Shown here: positions 25,019 to 34,081 of the stretch, piece by piece
How positions within the stretch are numbered: position 1 is the first letter of the stretch
Layout of the letters: each line of letters begins with the position of its first letter
Assembly: GCA_947447265.1 (NCBI GenBank)
Contig: CANFKC010000004.1
Span: forward strand, 1-64,000
Source of the DNA: Chitinophagaceae bacterium
GTDB lineage: Bacteria; Bacteroidota; Bacteroidia; Chitinophagales; Chitinophagaceae
Direction of reading: 5' to 3'
DNA length: 64,000 nt
The notes under the pieces: model-generated
Database searches by the model: none
Seen by the model: the letters and a program-made list of their open reading frames with translations, nothing else
What the model was told of the DNA's origin: nothing
Program-made: the position numbers and the translations under genes

Positions 25019-27196
25019 ATGGTTAAGGCGCTAAAGGTCGCACTGGTAATGTTATTCGGTTTGTTTGTTGCAAACGCATCGTTTGCACAAATCATCAAAA
25101 ATCCTACCCATTGGTCGTTTGAAGCAAAGAAAATATCTGGTAGTAAGTACGAGTTGATTATACATTGCAAGATTGATGACAATGCGATAAAGCAAAAGAA
25201 ATTTCACATCTTCTCGCAAAATCCTGGTGGTGATGGCACCTCTAAACCAACAGAAATTAAATTCGCAAAGAATGACAAAGTAAAGTATGAAGGAAAAGTA
25301 ACCGAAAAAGGGAAGCTTATTAACTATGATACTGAAGTATCTGGCATCATCAATATTTATGAAGATAAAGTTGACTTTACCCAGAAAGCGATCATAACAG
25401 GTAATACCAAAATAACCGGCACCTATTTTTACCAGACCTGCAATGAAGGCATGTGCCTGCCTGACCCAAGAAGGCCTGTCGCATTCTCTATTGACATAAC
25501 AGACGCAGGCGGCACTGGTGACGCAATTGACACCAAAGCAGATACTAATAAAACAGCCGCCGCAACCAGCCCCGATACTAACAAAAACACAACTGCTTTA
25601 GCCGCAGCCGCTCCGGACGCTCCAGCTAAAAATGCAGCCCTCGCAGGCACAGCCGGAAATGTAGAAAAAACAGGTGGTGCAGTAGAACAAAAGAAGACCT
25701 TACTTACTTTATTTATCCTCGCATTTTTAGGCGGCCTTGCAGCAGTGCTAACACCTTGCGTATACTCTATGATACCTATCACGGTAAGCTTCTTTACCAA
25801 GCGCAGCAAAACCCGTAAAGAGGGCATCCGCAATGCACTATATTATGCACTTTCTATCATTATCATCTTTACGGTATTAGGTGTCGCTATATCCCTCATA
25901 TTCGGTGCCACGGCTTTAAATTCACTCTCCACGAACTGGATAGCTAACCTCATTTTCTTCTTTGTATTTGTCATCTTCGGTATCTCATTCCTTGGGGCAT
26001 TCGAAATTGCGTTGCCTTCTTCATGGACCAACGCAACGGATTCGAGGGCGGGAGTAGGTAGCTTCAGCGGCATTTTCTTTATGGCATTGACGCTGGCCAT
26101 TGTTTCGTTTTCCTGCACCGGCCCTATTATAGGCCCACTATTGGTGGAAGCCGGCAAGGGTGGTATTGCAGGCCCTGCATTGGGCATGTTTGGCTTCTCA
26201 CTCGGCTTGTCGCTTCCTTTCGCCTTGTTTGCTGTATTCCCTGGCATGCTGAACAAAATCGCTTCTTCAGGTGGATGGCTCAACCAGGTAAAAGTGGTGC
26301 TGGGTTTTGTAGAGCTCATGTTTGCATTGAAATTCCTGTCGAATGCTGATCTGGCCAAAGGCTGGAGGTTGTTGGACCGCGAAATTTTCATTGCGTTTTG
26401 GGTAGTGCTTTCTATTTTAATCGGCATCTATCTATTGGGTAAACTGAAACTCTCGCATGACGATGAAACACCTAAAAATATTTACGGTCAGGAATACGTT
26501 TCTATCTTCAAACTGTTCCTTGCAATAGGCTTCTTTACATTTGCAGTATACCTGATACCAGGCATGTGGGGTGCTCCACTAAACGGTGTCAGCGCATTTG
26601 TACCACCAATGGGTACGTTCGAACCTTTTGGAGGAGGAGCAAGTGTAGGCGGCGGAACTATAAATGCTGCACCCGAAGCAAAAACCGATGTGAGCCCCGT
26701 AAAATATGTTGCCGATATGAAGATATACGAACCTCAGGTGGTGCGTAGTTTAGGCTTGGTAACTTACTTTGATTATGATGAAGCTGTGGCCGCATCAAAA
26801 AAACTGAAAAAGCCAATCATGCTCGATTTTACCGGCATCAACTGTGTTAATTGCAGGAAGATGGAATCGCAGGTATGGTCAAGGCCGGAAGTGGCCAGGC
26901 GCCTGAAAGAAAACTTCGTAGTTGCATCGTTGTATTGCGATATGAATAAAATAGTGTTGCCTAAAGAACAACAGTATTTTTCTAAAGACCTCAATGCACA
27001 GGTAGAAACACTGGGTGATAAGAACGCAGATCTGCAGGCTGCAAAGTTTGGTTCTAACTCACAGCCATTCTATTTCTATGTTGACGAAAATGGCACCAAA
27101 CTCGCAGATAACGGCTATTCATACGACCCTGACGAAGCCAAATTCATAAAGCATCTCGATGATGTGGTAGCAAAGTACAAAGCTTCGCATCCGTAG
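25019..27196 (+). CDS. dsbD: Thiol:disulfide interchange protein DsbD
   Basis: This is a full-length DsbD, which carries electrons from cytoplasmic thioredoxin to periplasmic partners. The order is signal peptide, N-terminal alpha domain with YQTCNEGMC, and an Ala/Thr/Lys-rich linker. The membrane core follows with TPCVYSMIPITV and FSCTGPIIGPLL, its two redox cysteine sites. The C-terminal thioredoxin domain has FTGINCVNCRKM near residue 610. ATG 25019 (MVKALKVALVMLFGLF) gives a better signal peptide than the TTG at 24992 and yields 725 residues. Three orphan alpha-domain genes precede it. Confidence 0.93.
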   Translation: MVKALKVALVMLFGLFVANASFAQIIKNPTHWSFEAKKISGSKYELIIHCKIDDNAIKQKKFHIFSQNPGGDGTSKPTEIKFAKNDKVKYEGKVTEKGKLINYDTEVSGIINIYEDKVDFTQKAIITGNTKITGTYFYQTCNEGMCLPDPRRPVAFSIDITDAGGTGDAIDTKADTNKTAAATSPDTNKNTTALAAAAPDAPAKNAALAGTAGNVEKTGGAVEQKKTLLTLFILAFLGGLAAVLTPCVYSMIPITVSFFTKRSKTRKEGIRNALYYALSIIIIFTVLGVAISLIFGATALNSLSTNWIANLIFFFVFVIFGISFLGAFEIALPSSWTNATDSRAGVGSFSGIFFMALTLAIVSFSCTGPIIGPLLVEAGKGGIAGPALGMFGFSLGLSLPFALFAVFPGMLNKIASSGGWLNQVKVVLGFVELMFALKFLSNADLAKGWRLLDREIFIAFWVVLSILIGIYLLGKLKLSHDDETPKNIYGQEYVSIFKLFLAIGFFTFAVYLIPGMWGAPLNGVSAFVPPMGTFEPFGGGASVGGGTINAAPEAKTDVSPVKYVADMKIYEPQVVRSLGLVTYFDYDEAVAASKKLKKPIMLDFTGINCVNCRKMESQVWSRPEVARRLKENFVVASLYCDMNKIVLPKEQQYFSKDLNAQVETLGDKNADLQAAKFGSNSQPFYFYVDENGTKLADNGYSYDPDEAKFIKHLDDVVAKYKASHP

Positions 27197-27224
27197 TAGT
27201 GTAGCGAATTGTTCAAAAAAACAG

Positions 27225-27268
27225 GGTCATTGCGAGCGAAGCGAAGCAATCTCACAAGTTGCGCGTGC
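27225..27268. repeat. Dispersed tcattgcgagcgaagcgaag repeat
   Basis: The segment with gcgagcgaagcgaagcaatctcac belongs to a class of short dispersed repeats. A divergent relative is at 61948-61975 (ccttcgcttcgctcggaatgagc), and related words (gaagcaatctcacgag, gagattgcttcggag) occur within 38950-39030. It lies 28 bp after dsbD. Confidence 0.55.
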
Positions 27269-27326
27269 CAGGTTTCTGAGTAGCTGTCGGTTGTTGACAT
27301 TGTTGTTGGGACAATACAAATTAACC

Positions 27327-27383
27327 GTGCCTCTTAAATCTTGAATAAAATGTAATTCGCGGCTTTGCGCCTTTGCGTGAAAC
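27327..27383. repeat. Dispersed ~60-bp repeat (copy 2)
   Basis: gtgcctcttaaatcttg, an AT-rich middle and cgcggctttgcgcctttgcgtgaaac match the layout of 6994-7058 and 49304-49362. It ends 38 bp before the flavoprotein gene at 27422. Confidence 0.6.
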
Positions 27384-27421
27384 CTCCATCAAACCGCTTT
27401 TAGGATAAAAACCTGACGCTT

Positions 27422-28975
27422 ATGAACAAACAAATTTCCATTGCCCTGCTGCCATCAGATGCAGCAGACGAGACCAGCTTAAAACGTGCTATTGCCGCAG
27501 AATGTGGTGTAGCACCCCAAAAAATAACCGGGTATACCGTCATCAAAAAATCGATAGATGCCCGCTCGCGGCAACCCAAGGTATTATTTACTCTTACTGC
27601 ATTTATTGATGAACAGGTAGCTACTCCCCTGCCCTTTGACCCTGAGTTGCAGAACGTAAGTAATGCACCACATGTCGTTATAATTGGTGCCGGCCCAGCG
27701 GGTATATTTGCTGCGCTCAAACTAATTACCCTCGGCATAAAACCCATCATCATAGAACGGGGAAAGGACGTGCGCAGCCGCCGCCGCGACCTTGCCGCAA
27801 TGAATAAGGAAGGTATTGTAAACCCTGAATCAAACTATTGTTTTGGCGAAGGCGGAGCAGGCACCTATAGCGATGGCAAACTTTACACCCGCAGCACCAA
27901 GCGTGGCGACGTAGGCCGCATACTGCAGCTGTTTAAATATTTCGGCGCGGAAGAAAACGTAATATACGAAGCGCACCCACACATAGGTACCAACAAACTG
28001 CCGCAGATAATAACCGCTATGCGCGAGCAAATTATAGCCTGTGGCGGCGAAGTGCATTTCGAAAAAAAACTTACGGATATTTTGCTGGATGGCGATGCAG
28101 TAAAGGGCATCAAAACCGCTGATGGTACTACTATACTTACCCGGTCGGTTATACTGGCAACAGGGCATTCAGCCCGCGATATTTTCACACTGCTGCACAA
28201 CAAAGGTATTACTGTAGAATGTAAACCTTTCGCAATAGGTGTGCGCATAGAACATCCACAGGTGCTCATTGACCAGGCCCAATACCATTGCAATGTACGG
28301 GACCCATATCTGCCACCTGCAAGTTATTCGGTGGTGGCGCAAGAAGATGGCAAAGGTGTTTTTTCATTCTGTATGTGTCCCGGTGGCATTATAGCCCCGG
28401 CAGCAACAGCACCCGGCGAAATAGTAGTCAACGGCTGGTCGCCCTCCAAACGCAATAACCCCTACGCCAATTCCGGCACAGTAGTAGCTGTTGATGAAAA
28501 AGACTTTGCCGCATACAAATTCACCGGCCCGCTTGCAGCCATGCAATACCAGCAAATGGTAGAACAAAAGGCATTCGCAGCAGGTGGAGGCAAACTGGTT
28601 GCACCGGCGCAGCGCATGGTCGACTTTGTGCACGGTACACCTTCATCCTCCCTGCCCGATTGTTCTTACTTACCCGGTATAACCAGCGTTGCAATTAAAG
28701 AGGTACTACCCCATGCCGTAAATGCCGCCCTCAAAAAAGCCATGGTCGACTTCGGCAAAAAAATGAAAGGCTACTATACCAACGATGCTGTACTCGTCGC
28801 CACAGAATCGCGTACCAGCTCACCCGTACGCATCCCCCGCGACAAAGAAACCCTGCAACACACCCAAATAAAGGGCCTCTACCCGTGCGCCGAAGGTGCA
28901 GGCTATGCAGGCGGTATCGTATCAGCGGCGATAGATGGAGAAAGGTGCGCAGAAATGGCAGTTAATTTTAGATAA
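27422..28975 (+). CDS. COG2509-type FAD-dependent dehydrogenase
   Basis: This 517-residue flavoprotein has an N-terminal region of about 80 residues, then VVIIGAGPAGIFAALKL (dinucleotide-binding motif). The family-specific block follows: NPESNYCFGEGGAGTYSDGKLYTR. The C-terminal ESRTSSPVRIPRDKE and GAGYAGGIVSAAIDG complete the FAD fold. This matches the uncharacterised, widely conserved COG2509 dehydrogenases. No partner gene adjoins it, and the substrate is unknown. Confidence 0.88.
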   Translation: MNKQISIALLPSDAADETSLKRAIAAECGVAPQKITGYTVIKKSIDARSRQPKVLFTLTAFIDEQVATPLPFDPELQNVSNAPHVVIIGAGPAGIFAALKLITLGIKPIIIERGKDVRSRRRDLAAMNKEGIVNPESNYCFGEGGAGTYSDGKLYTRSTKRGDVGRILQLFKYFGAEENVIYEAHPHIGTNKLPQIITAMREQIIACGGEVHFEKKLTDILLDGDAVKGIKTADGTTILTRSVILATGHSARDIFTLLHNKGITVECKPFAIGVRIEHPQVLIDQAQYHCNVRDPYLPPASYSVVAQEDGKGVFSFCMCPGGIIAPAATAPGEIVVNGWSPSKRNNPYANSGTVVAVDEKDFAAYKFTGPLAAMQYQQMVEQKAFAAGGGKLVAPAQRMVDFVHGTPSSSLPDCSYLPGITSVAIKEVLPHAVNAALKKAMVDFGKKMKGYYTNDAVLVATESRTSSPVRIPRDKETLQHTQIKGLYPCAEGAGYAGGIVSAAIDGERCAEMAVNFR

Positions 28976-29018
28976 ACGAAAATATTTTTAGAAAATCTAA
29001 ATTTTTCATAACTTTAAA

Positions 29019-29150
29019 ATGAGCATCTCTTATGGTTGTTTTTATAGGGTAAACCTAATGAGGGAAGGGGATAAAAAAAAGACGCGACCAAAGTTTAACC
29101 TTGAGAACAAGACAAAATATGAGCCAGGGGAAGAAATTATTAAAAAATGA
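29019..29150 (+). CDS. Possible 43-aa ORF overlapping the HigA-like gene
   Basis: The frame begins MSISYGCFYRVNLMREGDKK and ends in a Lys/Glu-rich tail, overlapping the start of the antitoxin-like gene by 32 bp in another frame. HigA-type antitoxins usually follow a toxin gene, but this peptide does not resemble HigB. It may be a chance ORF or the leader of the transcript. Confidence 0.22.
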   Translation: MSISYGCFYRVNLMREGDKKKTRPKFNLENKTKYEPGEEIIKK

Positions 29151-29517
29151 AGTTAGCGAAATTAAGACCCAGCAGGATTATGAAAGTGTAATGTCGCAGA
29201 TTGAACGTTTGATAACGAAAGGGAATGGAAGCATCAATAGCGATGATTTAGCCCTATACAGCAATCTGGCGAAATCGGCACAGAAATACGAAAATGCTGT
29301 TTATTCAATTGATGAACCCCAGACCCTGGAAGGCCTATTGGAGTGGAAAATGTTTGAACTTAAGATCAAACAAAAAGAGCTTGCGAAGCGTATACATGTC
29401 AGCGACGCTAAACTTTCCCTTGTTCTTAGTGGCAAGCAAAAACCAGATGCACTGATGCTAAAGTCCATACACCAGGAATTAAAAATTGATGGCAATGTGT
29501 TGCTGAGTGTCTTGTAA
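29119..29517 (+). CDS. HigA-like (COG5499-type) HTH antitoxin, orphan
   Basis: From ATG 29119 this is 132 residues. The N-terminal half (IKTQQDYESVMSQIERLI) matches the leader region of COG5499 HigA-like antitoxins. The C-terminal half is an XRE-type helix-turn-helix: LEWKMFELKIKQKELAKRI, VSDAKLSLVLSGKQKP. The open frame extends to a TTG at 29101. No HigB or other toxin gene precedes or follows; only a 43-residue ORF overlaps its 5' end. It may be a solitary regulator or what is left of a toxin-antitoxin pair. Confidence 0.8.
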   Translation: MSQGKKLLKNEVSEIKTQQDYESVMSQIERLITKGNGSINSDDLALYSNLAKSAQKYENAVYSIDEPQTLEGLLEWKMFELKIKQKELAKRIHVSDAKLSLVLSGKQKPDALMLKSIHQELKIDGNVLLSVL

Positions 29518-29561
29518 CAACAACAGAATAGCGTCGTTATCCTACAACACGCTTTAAAAAA

Positions 29562-29592
29562 AAGTGGCCCGGGATCCTTTTCCGGGCCACTT
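29562..29592. terminator. Bidirectional terminator between 29119 and 29601 genes
   Basis: An 11-bp stem, aagtggcccgg (29562-29572) with ccgggccactt (29582-29592), has a run of A on its left side. On the minus strand this gives the T tract for the gene at 29601. Confidence 0.85.
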
Positions 29593-29600
29593 GAAAATAC

Positions 29601-29996
29601 CTACCGCACCAGCCTTTTATCAGGCCTGTTCGGGATACACGAAACCTGGTAGTCGTCTTCGTAAACAACCAATCCTGGGTTTCTTCTTCTTATTTTCTTT
29701 ACGGGCATACCATATTGCTCTAGTATACCTACCATTTCATACATCCTCGCAATATGCTTTGTCGATGTATCCTTAAACCATGATAACGAGATATACGGGG
29801 CATTTCTGTTCTTCGAGTGATTGAATCTATCCGGAGCATCCAGATAATCATTAAACCAAACCCACACCCTATCCAGGCGTTGCCTGTCATAGTCGTCAAT
29901 AAACTCACTTTTCCTCAGGTAGTTTGCCGCCCGGAAAACGCCGGTCCGCATCTCTTCGTAATCATTTTCGTACTGTGTAATGAACCTTATGTACAT
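29601..29996 (-). CDS. Hypothetical protein, 131 aa
   Basis: This 131-residue soluble protein is rich in Tyr, Arg and Asp, for example YEEMRTGVFRAANYLRKSEF and RLDRVWVWFNDYLDAPDRF. It has no signal peptide or membrane segment and no recognised domain. It is a single-gene unit closed by a strong terminator. Confidence 0.65.
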   Translation of the reverse strand: MYIRFITQYENDYEEMRTGVFRAANYLRKSEFIDDYDRQRLDRVWVWFNDYLDAPDRFNHSKNRNAPYISLSWFKDTSTKHIARMYEMVGILEQYGMPVKKIRRRNPGLVVYEDDYQVSCIPNRPDKRLVR

Positions 29997-30299
29997 AACG
30001 CTTTACGCCACTTTTAATGGAATTAAAAAAATCATTAAAATCAGGTAACCCCGCGATGCGATGCAGCAGAAAAACAAAAATTGTCTTAGAAAAACAGGCA
30101 AAAATATACCGGTAGCCCTGCGGGAGCAGCAGCTACAAAAGTATTACCAGCATGGCAGCGGGGAAAAAACTAGGAGATCGGAGTAAGCAGGAAAAAACGC
30201 ATTTCAAATAAGTATTAAAGGGTTATACATTTCGTTTAACGAACGCAAAAGTATACAAAAAATATTATCTGGAAAAATTCTCGTCGCTACAAAATTGAA
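29997..30299. other. Intergenic region, nothing recognised
   Basis: The 303 bp between the gene at 29601 and the AraC regulator show no ORF, hairpin or repeat that I can support. Confidence 0.5.
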
Positions 30300-31244
30300 T
30301 CAGGAGGTTGCTATCTTCATCCCATTCATGCAGCCTTTATAGGCACCGGGCGTTATGCCTTCTATTTTCTTAAACAGCCTTATGAAATAATTGGCATCGC
30401 TAAAGCCGCAATGGGCGCTTATCTGCGATACGTTGTACTTATTTTCAGCAATGAGTTGCTTAGCCAGTTTTATACGCTCGTTATTAATGTAGTCGATCGG
30501 TGTAATGCCCAGTTGTTCTTTAAACCACGCAAAGAAAGCATTCCTATTGAGGTAGGCCTTCCTGCAAATCTCGTTCACCAATATTTTATCAGTAAGATGC
30601 TCATGTATATAATGAAGCACAAACGGCAGCCGGCCTTTGTTATTATCAGTAACCGAATCTACCTGTATTTGCTGCAGGTGCTGGCTTTGCACCAGTCTTA
30701 TCAATAACTCTTTCAGGTTCAGGTCCGCAAAAATATTCTTCGCAACATCAGTACTTCGGCACACTCGCATCAGCTTATTAATGAGCCCTGTAACCTCTTC
30801 GTCATTATCGAAGTGATACTTATTAAATTGCAGTTTCCAGTTGTGCTGTTCTTCTTTGTTGGTGTTGTAATATTCGTTAAGGTAGTTGAGTGTATTGTCT
30901 ATGTATGGCGCATCTACGGCCAATGCTATGCACTGCGTCGGGGTGCCTGCACTTGCTTCTGGGAAATCGATCACCATGGTTTCATTGGCGGGTAATATTA
31001 CGGTTTCACCAGGCAGATAATCAAAAGCCGGTTCATTGAAAATATGCATCACCTTTTTACCACGCACCATACTGGTTATTACCATATCGCTGAAGGTTAG
31101 CGGCACCCTGTAGGTTTGCTCATACGATTCAAACACATTCAGCTCGCAGTTCTGCAAATTGAAGATGCGCCGGTTCTCTACAAGCGTTTGCAGGTACCGG
31201 GGATGCGTGAGGTCAATTTTATGTAAATGGTTTTTAGCAGCCAT
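30300..31244 (-). CDS. AraC family transcriptional regulator
   Basis: This 314-residue regulator has an N-terminal AraC-binding-like region of about 200 residues. The C-terminal double helix-turn-helix reads LVNEICRKAYLNRNAFFAWF, then ISAHCGFSDANYFIRLFKKI with the AraC signature. I start it at ATG 31244 (MAAKNHLHKIDL) rather than the TTG six bases upstream. It diverges from the aldehyde dehydrogenase gene across about 150 bp, which suggests it controls that gene, as in other bacteria where an AraC protein adjoins an acetaldehyde-type dehydrogenase. Confidence 0.92.
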   Translation of the reverse strand: MAAKNHLHKIDLTHPRYLQTLVENRRIFNLQNCELNVFESYEQTYRVPLTFSDMVITSMVRGKKVMHIFNEPAFDYLPGETVILPANETMVIDFPEASAGTPTQCIALAVDAPYIDNTLNYLNEYYNTNKEEQHNWKLQFNKYHFDNDEEVTGLINKLMRVCRSTDVAKNIFADLNLKELLIRLVQSQHLQQIQVDSVTDNNKGRLPFVLHYIHEHLTDKILVNEICRKAYLNRNAFFAWFKEQLGITPIDYINNERIKLAKQLIAENKYNVSQISAHCGFSDANYFIRLFKKIEGITPGAYKGCMNGMKIATS

Positions 31245-31397
31245 AACCAATTATAATACAAACTACAAGTTAAGGGCTACAGTTATACCAATCAAACAAA
31301 AGGTACAATTGTGCTATTCTTTGTGATGATACTCCTAACCTTATAGTGGCATTGTGCACCACCTTTAGGTATCAATTCACTAAAAAAATGTTTTTAT

Positions 31398-32930
31398 ATG
31401 AGTAATGCAACAGGCACTGCGCCAAAGAGCACGGTCGTTTCAAGACCCGAATTTAAAGAACGTTACGACCATTATATTAACGGACAATGGGTAAAACCAT
31501 CAAGCGGGGAATATTTCGATAACCCCTCGCCGATTGATGGCAAAACCTTTACTCAGGCAGCACGCGGCAACGCACAAGACATTGAAGCAGCCGTTGATGC
31601 AGCATGGCAGGCTTTCCCGACCTGGAGCAAAACTTCAGTAGCCAGCCGCAGCAATATTCTCTTAAAAATAGCACAGGTTATAGAAGACAACCTGGAATAC
31701 TTAGCCATAGTAGAAACAGTTGACAACGGTAAAGCAATACGCGAAACCCGCGCCGCTGACTTACCACTGGTAGTAGACCATTTCCGTTACTACGCCGGTG
31801 TAATAAGGGCCGAAGAAGGCAGCATCAGCGAGCATGACGAAACTACGGTTAGCATACAGATTCATGAGCCTATCGGTGCAGTGGGCCAGATCATTCCATG
31901 GAACTTCCCACTGCTTATGGCTGCCTGGAAAATAGCTCCGGCACTGGCCGCAGGCTGCTGCGTAGTTGTAAAACCGGCAGAACAAACTCCTACCAGCATT
32001 ATGGTGCTCATGGAGTTAATTGGCCACCTGTTACCAGCTGGAGTATTGAACATTGTTACTGGCTTTGGTATAGAAGCAGGCAAGCCACTGGCTACGTCAC
32101 CACGCATCAGCAAAGTAGCCTTCACCGGCGAAACAACAACTGGTCGACTCATCATGCAATATGCATCTGAAAACCTTATTCCTGTTACCATGGAATTAGG
32201 CGGCAAGAGCCCTAACATCTTCTTCCCATCGGTTGCAGATGCTGACGATGACTTCTTTGATAAAGCTATAGAAGGTGCGGTAATGTTTGCCCTGAACCAG
32301 GGTGAAGTTTGCACCAGCCCAAGCCGCATATTAGTGCATGAAAGCATCTATGAAAAATTCATGGACCGCGTAGTGCGCAGGGCTATGGCTATAAAAATGG
32401 GTAACCCATTAGACAGCGAAACAATGATGGGTGCACAAGCCAGCGAAGACCAATATAGAAAGATACTCAGCTACATAGATATTGGCAAGCAAGAAGGCGC
32501 TGAAGTGCTTTGCGGCGGTGAGGCTTACAGCCAGAACAGCGGCCTGGAAAACGGCTACTACATTAAGCCGACCATCTTCAAGGGCAACAACAAAATGCGC
32601 ATCTTCCAGGAAGAAATATTCGGACCAGTTGTCGCAGTAACAACCTTCAAAACAACCGAAGAAGCAATAGCTATTGCCAACGATACGTTATATGGCCTTG
32701 GCGCCGGCGTATGGACCCGTGACGCACATGAACTGTATCAGGTGCCACGTGCTATACAGGCTGGACGTGTGTGGGTGAACTGCTACCACGCCTACCCTGC
32801 ACATGCACCATTCGGCGGTTACAAAAAATCAGGCTTCGGAAGGGAAACGCATAAAATGATGCTTACGCATTACAGGCAAACAAAAAATATGCTCATCTCT
32901 TACAGCAAATCAAAACTCGGTTTCTTTTAA
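31398..32930 (+). CDS. NAD-dependent aldehyde dehydrogenase (AldB/ExaC-like)
   Basis: This 510-residue aldehyde dehydrogenase is full length. The sequence shows [20 protein letters not shown], the catalytic Glu in [10 protein letters not shown], the nucleophilic Cys in [11 protein letters not shown] and the C-terminal [13 protein letters not shown]. The sequence around the active site and the ending [15 protein letters not shown] resemble the acetaldehyde dehydrogenases AldB and ExaC. The divergent AraC gene and the DUF779 gene downstream fit that subgroup. A strong hairpin at 32961-32987 follows, so DUF779 may have its own promoter. The physiological aldehyde is not certain. Confidence 0.92.
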   Translation: MSNATGTAPKSTVVSRPEFKERYDHYINGQWVKPSSGEYFDNPSPIDGKTFTQAARGNAQDIEAAVDAAWQAFPTWSKTSVASRSNILLKIAQVIEDNLEYLAIVETVDNGKAIRETRAADLPLVVDHFRYYAGVIRAEEGSISEHDETTVSIQIHEPIGAVGQIIPWNFPLLMAAWKIAPALAAGCCVVVKPAEQTPTSIMVLMELIGHLLPAGVLNIVTGFGIEAGKPLATSPRISKVAFTGETTTGRLIMQYASENLIPVTMELGGKSPNIFFPSVADADDDFFDKAIEGAVMFALNQGEVCTSPSRILVHESIYEKFMDRVVRRAMAIKMGNPLDSETMMGAQASEDQYRKILSYIDIGKQEGAEVLCGGEAYSQNSGLENGYYIKPTIFKGNNKMRIFQEEIFGPVVAVTTFKTTEEAIAIANDTLYGLGAGVWTRDAHELYQVPRAIQAGRVWVNCYHAYPAHAPFGGYKKSGFGRETHKMMLTHYRQTKNMLISYSKSKLGFF

Positions 32931-32960
32931 TGGATAATTTGTAGTGTAGTGTAAGTGAAT

Positions 32961-32987
32961 AGCGGCAGTAAATCCTTTGCTGCCGCT
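32961..32987 (+). terminator. Terminator of the aldehyde dehydrogenase gene
   Basis: The stem agcggcagtaaa (32961-32972) with tttgctgccgct (32976-32987) includes one T-G pair and a 3-nt loop. TTCTTTTTAT follows. Confidence 0.85.
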
Positions 32988-33044
32988 TCTTTTTATATTT
33001 GTATCGCATTAGAAACCGCTTCAAAAAAGGGTGTCAGTCATGTC

Positions 33045-33180
33045 ACCCGCGCTGCCGCCCCGGCGCGGACAAATAGAGTTAAAAGCTTCAACAGCCCACG
33101 CCGGGGGGCTTCTTTTTCGCGCGGAGCGATACGAAAAAGTGCCGCTTTCTTTTGTTACTTTTCTTTGCGGCAGCACAAAG
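33045..33180. repeat. 136-bp structured repeat, copy 1
   Basis: This element lies between aldehyde dehydrogenase and DUF779. It holds three hairpins: ccgcgc/gcgcgg; ctttttcg/cgaaaaag around the 12-nt loop cgcggagcgata; and cttttctttg/caaagaaaag around cggcagca. Copy 2 (33769-33904) has the same length, 136 bp. In the middle hairpin the arms differ from copy 2 but remain complementary. Open frames through it are not genes. Confidence 0.9.
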
Positions 33181-33303
33181 AAAAGTAATGTAGACGCTGG
33201 ACAGAAGCGGGGCTTTAGAGTTTCGGTGTGCCATTACCAGCAAAACATCAGCAGAACAACGTTACCGTAGCAATCTCATTTTTCATCACTTAACTAATTT
33301 CCC

Positions 33304-33672
33304 TTGTCAATACAAAAAGTCACCGCCACCGAAGCCACATTGGCACTCATACAACAACTGGCTGCAGCCCACGGTCCACTCATGTTTCACCAGAGCGGCG
33401 GTTGCTGCGACGGCTCCCAACCCATGTGCTTTGTAGAAGGCGAATTTAAGATCGGCTCCTCCGATGTGCTCCTCGGAGATATTGGCGGCTACAACTTTTA
33501 CATAGCTGCCGACCAATACGAATACTGGAAACACACCCAGATAATAGTAGACGTAACCAAGGGCCGCGGCAGCAGTTTCAGCCTCGAAATACCACTCGGC
33601 TTGCGGTTCTTCGTACAATCAAGAATGTTCACAGAAGCTGAACTGACAGAGCTGGGATTACTGGCGGATTGA
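33304..33672 (+). CDS. DUF779 domain protein
   Basis: This 122-residue DUF779 protein has the signature HQSGGCCDGSQPMC at about residues 28-41. A Gly/Asp/Tyr-rich middle (GDIGGYNFYIAADQYEYW) and SLEIPLGLRFFVQSRMFT follow. DUF779 genes are commonly found next to acetaldehyde-type aldehyde dehydrogenases, as here, and an accessory role for that enzyme is usually assumed. The start is TTG at 33304, and no ATG is better placed. The gene is bracketed by two 136-bp repeats. Confidence 0.88.
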   Translation: MSIQKVTATEATLALIQQLAAAHGPLMFHQSGGCCDGSQPMCFVEGEFKIGSSDVLLGDIGGYNFYIAADQYEYWKHTQIIVDVTKGRGSSFSLEIPLGLRFFVQSRMFTEAELTELGLLAD

Positions 33673-33768
33673 CATTACCATCTCCCTGTTATAACCTGCC
33701 TAGTCCGAAGGACTTATGCTGGTTAGACGTAAAAAACAACCCTATATTGAAACGGTGGTTTCTATCCT

Positions 33769-33904
33769 ACCCGCGCTGCCGCCCCGGCGCGGACATTAGA
33801 GTGCCAAGCTTCAACAGCCCACGCAGGGAGGCTTCTTTTGGCCGCGGAGCGATAGCCAAAAGTGCCGTTTTCTTTTGTTACTTTTCTTTGCGGCAGCACA
33901 AAGA
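33769..33904. repeat. 136-bp structured repeat, copy 2
   Basis: This is a direct repeat of 33045-33180 at a distance of 724 bp. The middle hairpin reads cttttggc/gccaaaag around the same loop cgcggagcgata. The third hairpin is shortened to ctttg/caaag. A hairpin-like word tagtccgaaggactta (33701-33716) lies just before it and recurs at 35110-35125. No gene is seen in 33673-34081. Confidence 0.9.
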
Positions 33905-34081
33905 ACGGCGTAGCCCTCATTGAGGCCAATGAAAAGACAAACGATTTCGAAATAAAAGTAAAGAAGCGGGGATGAAAGAAACCCGTCCAGAGCACTCTTG
34001 AAAGTCGTTACTATTTACCAATATAGGTGCGTGCGAAAGATAGCAGTTAGGAGAAGGGCCGGGGGATGAGGTCGCCCCACT

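Noticed and set aside
25429-26427. Minus-strand ORFs of 134 and 194 codons within dsbD
   Set aside because: They are shadows of the dsbD coding strand, which has clear domain structure and continuous homology features.
32955-33270. ORFs through the 136-bp repeat, with the peptide word FCYFSLRQHKEK
   Set aside because: The same peptide appears from copy 2 at 33769-33904, so it reflects the repeat. The hairpins explain the conservation.
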